NCBI GenBank assembly: GCA_964617565.1
Contig: CAZTYH010000080.1
Location: 1 to 13,162, forward strand
Direction of reading: 5' to 3'
DNA: 13,162 nt
Source: JAKJGV01 sp964617565
GTDB taxonomy: Bacteria > Verrucomicrobiota > Kiritimatiellia > CAIQIC01 > JAGNIJ01
Below are positions 6,954 to 13,162 of the stretch, piece by piece; position 1 is the stretch's first letter; every line of letters begins with the position of its first letter. The notes under the pieces are model-generated. The model saw only the letters and a program-made list of their open reading frames with translations, searched no databases and was not told where the DNA came from. Position numbers and translations under genes: made by a program.

Positions 6954-7020
6954 GTTACGAAGCGGCGACAGATCTACCATTTCGCCAAGGCTACGTCGGG
7001 CAAGCCGTCGCCCTCCAGGC
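6954..7020. repeat. Possible dispersed intergenic element
   Basis: The noncoding stretch from AGGTTACGAAGCGGCGACAG to CCCTCCAGG contains GGCGAC (6964-6969) and GTCGCC (7007-7012) as inverted arms. Read in other frames it gives peptides such as FAKATSGKPSPSR, which I recall from false ORFs in PVC-type genomes. Only one copy is present here, so its repeat nature rests on memory alone. The remaining bases between 6926 and 7045 show no gene. Confidence 0.3.
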
Positions 7021-7045
7021 TTATAACGAGGATGGACGGTGATAG

Positions 7046-7058
7046 TCTCAATATGAGA
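7046..7058. promoter_or_regulatory. Putative enhancer (UAS) palindrome upstream of the protease gene
   Basis: TCTCA-ATA-TGAGA, preceded by G, matches the core of the palindrome at 3381-3395. Its centre (7052) is about 121 bp before the start predicted from the sigma54 promoter at 7147-7162. A weaker relative, TCTCG-GTT-TGTCA, lies at 7092-7104. The sites are inferred to bind the NtrC-family activator encoded at 1815-3170. Confidence 0.55.
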
Positions 7059-7146
7059 ATTCCATGCCGCAATTTGGCCAAAAACTGCCAGTCTCGGTTT
7101 GTCATAACCGATTGATTATAAGCATCTAACTAATACTGCCGTCCTA

Positions 7147-7162
7147 TGGCACGCTTGCTGCA
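7147..7162 (+). promoter_or_regulatory. Putative sigma54 (-24/-12) promoter of the protease gene
   Basis: TGGCACG-CTTG-CTGCA has a perfect -24 half and a -12 half with one mismatch. It matches YTGGCACG-N4-TTGCW at 11 of 13 when the preceding base is counted. GG (7148-7149) and GC (7160-7161) are exactly 10 bases apart. The predicted start is near 7173, only a few bases before the GTG at 7176, so the transcript would be nearly leaderless unless translation begins further in. Confidence 0.7.
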
Positions 7163-7175
7163 ATAGGGATAAAGC

Positions 7176-7790
7176 GTGAAAGCGGCACATGTCATAAGGT
7201 ACGGGAAAGGCAAGTCGGGAATTCTATTTCTTGGGATGTTTCTGGCGGCGGTCTGTGCATTTGGAGAGGGGCGGGAGACGGCGGCGATTGCGACGCCTGC
7301 GATGAAGTCTCGTCGTTCCTGGTTTGAGCGGAATTTCAAGCGGTATTCAATGGAAGAGGTGATTGCCGCCAGTTCTTCTCCCGAAGACATCGCGAGCTAT
7401 GTTTCGAGCCAGATTTCATACCGGTCCGATTATGGCGACGAATGGGCTCCGGCAGCAGAGACATGGTCGCGCGGCAGAGGGGACTGCGAGGATTTCGCGG
7501 TAGTGATGCAGGATATGTGTGGCCGCATCGGGGTTGAGGTTCATGTTTACATGTTTTTCCCGGCGGGCCGCCGCGAGGCAGGGCATGCCGTGGCTGTGGG
7601 CCAGTGGCAAGGGCATTATTGGGTTTCCAGCAACGGATCGTACCAGGAAGCGGATTCTTTTGAAGGCATCCGCAACCTGGTGGCGCGTGAGATGCGGTGG
7701 ACTTCCGAACACCTGTGGTATTCGGTGCTGGATACCGATGGCTCACGGAGATTCATAAACCGCGATCGAGCTCTCGCCGCCGCGTTCTAA
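7176..7790 (+). CDS. Secreted transglutaminase-like cysteine protease
   Basis: This 204-residue protein starts with a signal peptide: a basic n-region (KGKS) followed by a hydrophobic stretch ILFLGMFLAAVCAFG. It should act in the periplasm or outside. The mature part carries the papain-like transglutaminase core: C104 in RGRGDCEDFAV, H137 in AGHAVAV, and N153 in WVSSNGSY where the third catalytic residue is usually Asp. The GDCED pattern resembles bacterial transglutaminase-like proteases such as LapG, which cuts a large surface adhesin, but orthology is not shown. GTG 7176 is the earliest possible start, since TAA lies in frame at 7170-7172. AGGGAT (7165-7170) could be its ribosome-binding site. 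The next ATG (7236) would cut into the signal peptide. A sigma54-type promoter abuts the start, and a giant exported protein follows 181 bp downstream. Confidence 0.82.
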   Translation: MKAAHVIRYGKGKSGILFLGMFLAAVCAFGEGRETAAIATPAMKSRRSWFERNFKRYSMEEVIAASSSPEDIASYVSSQISYRSDYGDEWAPAAETWSRGRGDCEDFAVVMQDMCGRIGVEVHVYMFFPAGRREAGHAVAVGQWQGHYWVSSNGSYQEADSFEGIRNLVAREMRWTSEHLWYSVLDTDGSRRFINRDRALAAAF

Positions 7791-7794
7791 CTCA

Positions 7795-7820
7795 GGCCGT
7801 TCATTACCGCGGCCCTTTTT
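7795..7820 (+). terminator. Weak terminator-like hairpin after the protease gene
   Basis: GGCCG (7795-7799) can pair with CGGCC (7810-7814), followed by CTTTTT (7815-7820). The stem is only 5 bp with a 10-base loop, so read-through into the giant gene remains possible. Confidence 0.35.
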
Positions 7821-7920
7821 CCATTGCGCCTGCTGGTTGCGCCCGGAACGGGTGAACAAAGGAGATGCGTAATAGTCCAACAATTTAGGGTATCCTCATA
7901 CGCCCGAGGAGGGTAGAGTA

Positions 7921-7971
7921 TATAATATCTGGGCAAGAAGTGGGTGAAACGCCCTAGAAGGAGCCCGAGTA
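7921..7971 (+). promoter_or_regulatory. TATAAT box and ribosome-binding region of the giant surface protein gene
   Basis: A perfect TATAAT lies at 7921-7926, but no good -35 is found 16-18 bases upstream, so promoter strength is unclear. The leader has a small hairpin (GGGTG-AAA-CGCCC) and a strong AAGGAG nine bases before the GTG at 7972. CCCG just before the start and CGGG just after it can pair, which would place the start codon in a loop. I see nothing else of note in 7821-7920. Confidence 0.4.
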
Positions 7972-10900
7972 GTGATAACGGGAGACAGGTGTTTTGTTGC
8001 AGCGCCTGAACCCTTACGTGTTGCGGCATGTATAGGGGGGGTATTGCTCTGCTTTTTTGCCTTTTCCGCCCAAGCCGTTCAGCCGATCTCGGGCATCCTG
8101 GCGTCGTATGACAACATTACAGACACCAGTGACGATTATTCAGCGAACGGCGGAGGCAGTGCGGCGTTCCCGGTGGGGACAACCTACAACATGCGTTTCA
8201 ACCAGGGGAGCCAGAACAACCTCTATCTCACAGGATTCCAGATAGGCGCGGAGACCTTCAACTTTGTCCTGCTGGCCGACATCATCAACATTGAGCGTGT
8301 GGATAACTCCGTCATCACCGGAAAACACCACATTATCCTTTACGAGGATTATGCGGCCGCGGGGGTGAACCTTGATTTCAGGCCGAGCTATGCAGCCACC
8401 ATGGAGCAATCCCTCCGCAGCCCGATCGTGAACCGCGGTGCGGACAATGTCTTTGCGAATCAGGGCGACGGCAACGGCAACAATAATAACATCCAGCGCA
8501 TTGACTATATTTTCCCCGATGGATTTCCCGTCTACAACAGTATTCACGAGCGCGGATTCCTGGTCATGGACCGCGGCGGCAACGACCGTTTCAAAATCGC
8601 CACGATCACGGCTTTGGATTCCAACGGCAAGCCGTCGGCCTTCACCGATCCCGTCACTGTCCTGGAAACAGATTGGGGCAACTCGGGCATCACGTTGGAT
8701 ACTACGGTCATGCGGGGGTATACCGAGGGCGGTGATCCGCAGCATCCGTCCGCGAACGTTGATCCGCAAGCGCTCTCCGGCGTGTTTGTGAGTTGGCAAT
8801 CGCTGGGGCTTCAGACCAACGATTTCATTTACGGGTATGCGCTGGCCGCGAATGATGTAACAAACGATGGCTCACAATGGACGAACGTGTCCGACACCGC
8901 TTATTTCCCCACCAACACCTCCCCGGCCGGTGAGTTCGGTGGGCTCGATCTGATCAGCGGCGGCATGATGTTCTTCGGGGGCGACCTGGATGTGACCATC
9001 GGCGACTTCGTCTGGGATGACTGGAACGGGAACGGCATCCAGGACCCAGAGGAGCCCGGGCTGAGCAATGTGCTGGTTTATGTGTATGATAGCAACACCA
9101 ATCTCGCGGCGCTCACGCGAACGGATTCAAACGGCATGTGGTTGGCGCAGGGTGTAGGGCCGGGTACGTTCTTTGCGAAATTCTTTCTTCCGACCAACTA
9201 CCAGTTCACCATCCAGAATGCAGGAACAAACACGGCGGTCAACAGCAAGGCCGACCCGGTCACGGGTGAGACGGATCCCTTCACGATGCTTACCGGCCAG
9301 ACCAACTTGAATATTGATGCCGGCATGCATCTGGATCCGGGCGATCTTCGGTTGGCGAAGTCGGTGGCGCCTGCCTCGGCCAACCTGGGGACCGAGGTCA
9401 TCTATACCATGGTGATCACCAATGCCGGCACGGAAGATGTCGCGCTGGTGCAGGTGACCGAAGACTATCCGGACGAACTGACTTTCGTCGGATACGGATC
9501 AACCTCTGGAACGTACACGCACGCGACCGGGATTTGGGACATCGGGGACCTGCTGGTTGGCGCTTCCGCCACGCTGACGCTTACGAACACGGTGAACAGC
9601 GGATTCGGCGGGGATTATGTGACCAACACGGTCGAAATTACACGGATGAACCGCCCGGACACAAATCTCGTGGACAACACGGCTTCGGCGGTTTTCTGGA
9701 TTGAGTATGCTGATCTCGGTGTGTCCAAGATCGTGAACAACGACAATCCGGCGGAAGGTCAGACGATTACATTCACCATCGCGCTGACCAACTTTGGACC
9801 GGACGATGTGACCAGCGCCGAGCTCACCGATCTGATCCCGGCGGGCCTTACCTATGACAGCTCGACCCCGAGCCAGGGATCGTACAACGACGGCACAGGA
9901 ATCTGGAACGTCGGGGCGCTGGCGAGCGGCGCGGTCGCCACGTTGACTATCACGGTGGACGTGGACCCCGGCACGGCAGGAAGTTATCTGACCAATACAG
10001 CCACGATTACGGCATCCAGCCACGACGATCCGAATCCGGACAACGACAGCGATTCGGCGACGGTGGTGGTCCAGGGCGCCGACGTTGGCGTGCTCAAGAC
10101 CGTGGACAACGCGACGCCGAACGAGGGCGCGACGATTACGTACACGATACTACTCACGAATAATGGTCCGAGCACGGCGACGGGAGTGGAAGTTTCGGAT
10201 CTGTTGCCGGCGGGCGTGACCTACAGCGACAACACACCAAGCCAGGGCGCGTATGACCCTGTGTCCGGGATTTGGACGGTCGGTACAGTGAGCGTGAGCG
10301 GCTCGGCCACGCTGCAACTCGAAGCGACGGTGAATGTCGGTACGATGGACACGACGATCACAAACACGGCATTCGTCCGCGCACTGGATCAGATTGATTT
10401 CAACACCGCGAACAACACGAGCCGCGTTGCGATCAGCGTGAGCGGGCTGAAAGTTACCAAGGAGTCGGATGCGGGCGCTTCGACCAGCCCCGGCGATACG
10501 ATCACCTATACGATCACCATTACGAACGTCAGCAGTACGACACACCAGAACGTGACGGTGACTGACCCTGTGCCGACGGGCACGGCATATGTGGCGGACA
10601 GCGTGACGGTGACTATCAATCCGCCTGTTGGGCCGGGAGGAACGACCTCCATCACCTATAATTCCAGTGGAAGCTTTGTTGTTCCGGCGGGAGTGACCGG
10701 CGTGGTTGTGCAAGCTTGGGGCGCGGGTGGCGGTGCAGGAAAAAGCAGTACGGCCGGCAATAACGCAGGCGGCGGCGGTGGCGGTGGCGGATATGCGCGC
10801 GGAAGCGTGGCCGTGACGGCCGGCACGACCCAGACCGTCACGGTGGGAACCGGAGGAGCAACGGCCACGACGGGCGGAGGATCATGGTTTGGTTCGGTCG

Positions 10901-13162
10901 GAACTGTCTTCGGTGCAGGCGGTGGTGCGGGTGGAGATGGTGCGACGGTGGGAGCGGGCGGAAGCGCGAATATCGGGAATCAGGCTACGTACAATGGCGG
11001 CAGCGGCGGCGCCGGCGCGACGGGCGGTGGTCCGAGCGGGCGTCGTGGCGGCGGTGGTGGTGGATCTGCAACAAGCGCTGCCAACGGTGGCAACGGACAG
11101 GCGGGTACTTCGGGCGGTGCCGGAGGAGCGGGCGAAGGGGTTGGGGGGCAAGGCAACGTCAATGCGGCCAATGGCGGAAATGGAAACGCCCCCGGCGGCG
11201 GTGGTGGTGGCGGTGGTTACAATGGCGTCGGTGGTTCGGGTGCCGATGGCCGCGTGATTGTGACTTACACCTTGCCCGGCGGCGCGGGGACGACGAACAG
11301 CCCGCCGAACCTGACAACCGGGTGGACCCTTGCACCGGGATCGGTGCTGACTGTCACATTCGAAGTCACGGTGGACAATCCCTGCGCCGAAACGGAAATC
11401 GTCAACACTGTGTCTGTGACCAGCGATCAACAGCCGGAGCCGGTCAAAGACACCGTCACCGATCCGCTGGAAGCGGCGGACCTGGCCGTGACCAAGACGG
11501 TGGACGATGCGACGCCGTCCGAGAACGACACGGTCACTTTCACGATTGTGCTGACAAACAAAGGGCCCGACACGGCAACGGGCGTTGCGCTGACCGATCT
11601 TCTGCCCTCCGGGTTGAGCTACGACAGTGCAACGCCGAGTCAGGGCTCCTACAACAATGTTTCCGGAATCTGGACGGTGGGCACGGTTATTGCCTCCGGC
11701 AGTGCGACGCTGACGTTGTCCGCGACGGTTGATCCGGGGACGGCGGGCCAGACGATCGTGAACACGGCCCGCGTGAGTAATGTGAACCAGGCTGATCCGA
11801 CGCCGGGCGACAATCAGGATACGGCGAGCATTACCGTGCGCGCGGCCGATCTCGGCATTGCGAAGTCGGTCAGTCAGGCCGCGCCGATCGAGGGCTATGA
11901 AGTTACGTACACGCTTGTGTTGACCAACAACGGCCCGAACACGGCGACCGGCGTGGAGATCACGGACCAGCTTCCGGCGGGCGTAACCTATGTCAGTTCC
12001 ACGCCGAGCCAGGGCACGTACGATCCGGTGTCGGGTGTGTGGACCGTGGGAACGGTGAACGTTTCCGCCACGATCACGCTGGACATTGTTGTGGAGATTG
12101 ATGTCGGCACGAAAGGGCAGACGATCACAAACACGGCGACGATCACGGCATCGGATGTGACGGATCCGGTATCCGCAAACAACGAGGATGATGCCGTGTT
12201 GACCGTGGCGATTCCCGGCATCTCGATCAACAAGCACACGTCGGCAGCCGACCCGGTTTATTTCGACGACACGATCACATACACCGTCACCCTCACAAAT
12301 TTCGGAAACACGGTTCAGTCCGGCATCGTGGTCGGCGATATCCTGCCTGCCGGTGTGACGTATGTGCCGGACAGCAGCGTGATTAGCGGTCCGAACACAA
12401 CCAACGCCATCTATCTCGACCAATTTTTCAGTCGCTCCTATGCCAATAACGATGGGACGGTCGCCTGGACAGGCGATTGGATTGAGAGCGAAGGAGACGG
12501 TCCGACAGCCGGAAACATCCAGGTTCTTTTCGACAACCAGGGGACAGAGACGTACATGCTCCGGGTTCAAGGGGCATCGCTTTCGATGATTCGCGAAGCG
12601 AATCTCGGGGGAACGACCAATGCCGTTTTGAGTTTCGCATACCGGCGTGATGGACTGGATGATGCGAACGACTACGTGGCGGTTCAGGCTTCGTCGAGCG
12701 GTACGGGAGGCCCATGGACGGAATTGGGTCGGATCGCCGGCGCGGCCACCGACGCCGCATACCTCTCCACCAACTACAATATCTCGACCTTTACGGCCAC
12801 CAACACCGCGATACGGTTACTCAGTTCGGCGACCCTCGCCGTCGGCGATATCGTGTGGTTGGACGATGTGCAGATCTCGGCATGGAAGCGGGTGACCAAC
12901 AGTTTTGCCGGCAGTGCCCCGCCGACGCTGATGAGCGGGTTGGATCTCTACACCGGCGAAGTGATCCAGGTGACATTCGACGTGACCGTGGACGATCCGA
13001 CCACCTTCACGCAGCTTGTCAATACCGCGTCGGTGACGACGGAGCAGCAAACAGCGGTTATCAATTCCCGTGTGACCAACGAGGTGGCGAAAGCGGACCT
13101 GGTGGTAACGAAGAGCGTGAACAACGCGACGCCGACGGTGGGGGCGACGATTGATTACACGA
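7972..13162 (+). CDS. Giant exported SdrD_B/DUF11 repeat protein (3' end outside window)
   Basis: The frame is open from GTG 7972 to the window edge, at least 1730 residues. The start is fixed by AAGGAG (7957-7962) and by an immediate signal peptide with hydrophobic core CIGGVLLCFFAF and likely cleavage after SAQA (residue 35). The domain order is: an unassigned N-terminal region (36-340) ending in a GGLDLISGGMMFFGG motif; an SdrD_B-like domain (341-453, VWDDWNGNGIQDPEEPG); then DUF11 repeats starting near residues 459, 580, 703, 826, 1169, 1292, 1414 and 1708. Repeat 4 contains a nested glycine-rich domain (891-1101). Repeat 7 contains a nested beta-sandwich-like domain (1480-1640). No membrane anchor is visible in the part seen. 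It is probably a cell-surface or secreted adhesin or stalk protein; a sorting signal would lie beyond the window. Its neighbour is a secreted cysteine protease. Confidence 0.9.
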   Translation, partial: MITGDRCFVAAPEPLRVAACIGGVLLCFFAFSAQAVQPISGILASYDNITDTSDDYSANGGGSAAFPVGTTYNMRFNQGSQNNLYLTGFQIGAETFNFVLLADIINIERVDNSVITGKHHIILYEDYAAAGVNLDFRPSYAATMEQSLRSPIVNRGADNVFANQGDGNGNNNNIQRIDYIFPDGFPVYNSIHERGFLVMDRGGNDRFKIATITALDSNGKPSAFTDPVTVLETDWGNSGITLDTTVMRGYTEGGDPQHPSANVDPQALSGVFVSWQSLGLQTNDFIYGYALAANDVTNDGSQWTNVSDTAYFPTNTSPAGEFGGLDLISGGMMFFGGDLDVTIGDFVWDDWNGNGIQDPEEPGLSNVLVYVYDSNTNLAALTRTDSNGMWLAQGVGPGTFFAKFFLPTNYQFTIQNAGTNTAVNSKADPVTGETDPFTMLTGQTNLNIDAGMHLDPGDLRLAKSVAPASANLGTEVIYTMVITNAGTEDVALVQVTEDYPDELTFVGYGSTSGTYTHATGIWDIGDLLVGASATLTLTNTVNSGFGGDYVTNTVEITRMNRPDTNLVDNTASAVFWIEYADLGVSKIVNNDNPAEGQTITFTIALTNFGPDDVTSAELTDLIPAGLTYDSSTPSQGSYNDGTGIWNVGALASGAVATLTITVDVDPGTAGSYLTNTATITASSHDDPNPDNDSDSATVVVQGADVGVLKTVDNATPNEGATITYTILLTNNGPSTATGVEVSDLLPAGVTYSDNTPSQGAYDPVSGIWTVGTVSVSGSATLQLEATVNVGTMDTTITNTAFVRALDQIDFNTANNTSRVAISVSGLKVTKESDAGASTSPGDTITYTITITNVSSTTHQNVTVTDPVPTGTAYVADSVTVTINPPVGPGGTTSITYNSSGSFVVPAGVTGVVVQAWGAGGGAGKSSTAGNNAGGGGGGGGYARGSVAVTAGTTQTVTVGTGGATATTGGGSWFGSVGTVFGAGGGAGGDGATVGAGGSANIGNQATYNGGSGGAGATGGGPSGRRGGGGGGSATSAANGGNGQAGTSGGAGGAGEGVGGQGNVNAANGGNGNAPGGGGGGGGYNGVGGSGADGRVIVTYTLPGGAGTTNSPPNLTTGWTLAPGSVLTVTFEVTVDNPCAETEIVNTVSVTSDQQPEPVKDTVTDPLEAADLAVTKTVDDATPSENDTVTFTIVLTNKGPDTATGVALTDLLPSGLSYDSATPSQGSYNNVSGIWTVGTVIASGSATLTLSATVDPGTAGQTIVNTARVSNVNQADPTPGDNQDTASITVRAADLGIAKSVSQAAPIEGYEVTYTLVLTNNGPNTATGVEITDQLPAGVTYVSSTPSQGTYDPVSGVWTVGTVNVSATITLDIVVEIDVGTKGQTITNTATITASDVTDPVSANNEDDAVLTVAIPGISINKHTSAADPVYFDDTITYTVTLTNFGNTVQSGIVVGDILPAGVTYVPDSSVISGPNTTNAIYLDQFFSRSYANNDGTVAWTGDWIESEGDGPTAGNIQVLFDNQGTETYMLRVQGASLSMIREANLGGTTNAVLSFAYRRDGLDDANDYVAVQASSSGTGGPWTELGRIAGAATDAAYLSTNYNISTFTATNTAIRLLSSATLAVGDIVWLDDVQISAWKRVTNSFAGSAPPTLMSGLDLYTGEVIQVTFDVTVDDPTTFTQLVNTASVTTEQQTAVINSRVTNEVAKADLVVTKSVNNATPTVGATIDYT
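8992..9330 (+). other. SdrD_B-like (Cna-B type) domain of the giant protein
   Basis: It begins VTIGDFVWDDWNGNGIQD, continues PEEPGLSNVLVYVYD and ends near NLNIDAGMH. This is the usual G-D-x-V-W-x-D-x-N-x-x-G-I-Q-D opening with Ca-binding-type acidic residues. The domain normally serves as a rigid stalk segment in surface proteins. Confidence 0.85.
10642..11274 (+). other. Glycine-rich domain nested in DUF11 repeat 4
   Basis: About 211 residues. It opens TTSITYNSSGSFVVPAGV and VVVQAWGAGGGAG, passes through long Gly runs (GGGGGGGGY twice), and closes GADGRVIVTYTL. The order (F-x-V-P-x-G-V, W-G-A-G-G-G, G-G-G-G-Y, D-G-R-V-I-V-T-Y) matches a glycine-rich domain known from phage tail fibres and bacterial surface proteins. 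The DUF11 strand pattern resumes right after it. The GGC/GGT runs produce long false frames on both strands. Confidence 0.8.
12409..12891 (+). other. Beta-sandwich (MAM/jelly-roll-like) domain nested in DUF11 repeat 7
   Basis: About 161 residues between VISGPNTTNA and VTNSFAGSAPP. It has AWTGDWIESEGD near the start, LSFAYRRDGLDDANDYVAVQ and WTELGRI in the middle, and IVWLDDVQISA at the end. This pattern is typical of jelly-roll domains that bind sugars or proteins. Family assignment is by pattern only, so the exact fold and ligand are uncertain. Confidence 0.6.

Larger units (their letters stand above)
9346..13162 (+). repeat. Array of at least eight DUF11 repeats
   Basis: Repeats begin near 9346, 9709, 10078, 10447, 11476, 11845, 12211 and 13093 (the last cut by the window end). 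Plain units are about 122 residues. They share an opening such as ADLGVSKxVxxxxPxEG, then LTNxGPxxATGV, LPAGVTYxxxTPSQGxY, GIWxVGTV and TNTATIT. Units 3 and 6 are closest (both have YDPVSG(I/V)WTVGTV). Units 4 and 7 belong to a different subtype with VTFxVTVDxP and carry insertions. The array builds a long beta-sandwich stalk. Confidence 0.9.

Noticed and set aside
7236..7262. Lipoprotein signal in the protease (LAAVC)
   Set aside because: The residue before Cys is Val, whereas a lipobox needs Gly or Ala; a normal signal peptidase I site is more likely.
7861..7971. Riboswitch or group II intron end in the leader of the giant gene
   Set aside because: GGGCAAG and GTGAAACGCC looked suggestive of a GEMM-type or intron fold, but the remaining conserved core motifs are missing and the region is too short.
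10884..12570. Long open frames on both strands over the giant gene's glycine-rich and DUF11 regions
   Set aside because: They are low-complexity shadows produced by GGC/GGT runs and repeated codons; the + strand frame has clear domains and a signal peptide.
7972..13162. Type I-secreted RTX adhesin or LPXTG-anchored protein
   Set aside because: A Sec signal peptide is present, and no RTX nonapeptides or sorting motif appear in the visible part; the true C-terminus is outside the window.

Overview
The window reads as a piece of a Gram-negative genome from the PVC group. Kiritimatiellota, Verrucomicrobiota or Lentisphaerota fit best, but this is inference. The grounds are moderately GC-rich coding DNA, Sec-type signal peptides, a giant SdrD_B/DUF11 surface protein, a dense set of NtrC/HDOD/hybrid-kinase genes, and two copies of a heptad-built hairpin repeat that I recall as common between genes of such genomes. 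All recognisable genes lie on the + strand. An exact 55-bp duplication flanks a run of 100 Ns, so the sequence is a scaffold, probably from a short-read metagenome or draft assembly.

Layout. (1) 1-433: C-terminal part of a histidine kinase, with an apparent one-base frameshift near position 47. (2) 434-660: intergenic, with a heptad hairpin repeat, a GC-rich stem-loop and a sigma70-like promoter. (3) 661-3170: two genes overlapping by 4 bp, a cytosolic receiver-kinase and an NtrC-family sigma54 activator. (4) 3171-3521: a regulatory intergenic region with a second heptad repeat, a perfect 7-3-7 palindrome, a strong stem-loop, a GTCTCA-N3-TGAGAC palindrome and a -24/-12 (sigma54-type) promoter. 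(5) 3522-6925: an overlapping three-gene operon, namely a membrane histidine kinase, a REC-HDOD protein and a REC-DHp protein that has a histidine box but no ATPase domain. The last gene is interrupted by the scaffold gap. (6) 6926-7175: a second regulatory region with the same palindrome and a second -24/-12 promoter. (7) 7176-7790: a secreted transglutaminase-like cysteine protease. (8) 7972 to the window end: an exported giant repeat protein with an N-terminal domain, an SdrD_B domain and at least eight DUF11 repeats. Two of those repeats carry unrelated domains nested in what looks like the same loop.

How it may work together. The main finding is a shared promoter architecture. The second signalling operon and the protease gene each have an 11-of-13 match to the sigma54 consensus. 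Each also has a TCTCA-N3-TGAGA palindrome centred about 120 bp upstream of the predicted start (-120 and -121), a usual place for an NtrC-type enhancer site. An NtrC-type activator is encoded in the same locus. The simplest model, which is inference, is a cascade: receiver-kinase, then activator, then (a) a second kinase/HDOD/phosphotransfer operon and (b) a secreted cysteine protease, possibly with the giant surface protein. That would make the locus a dedicated phosphorelay controlling a cell-surface or biofilm module.
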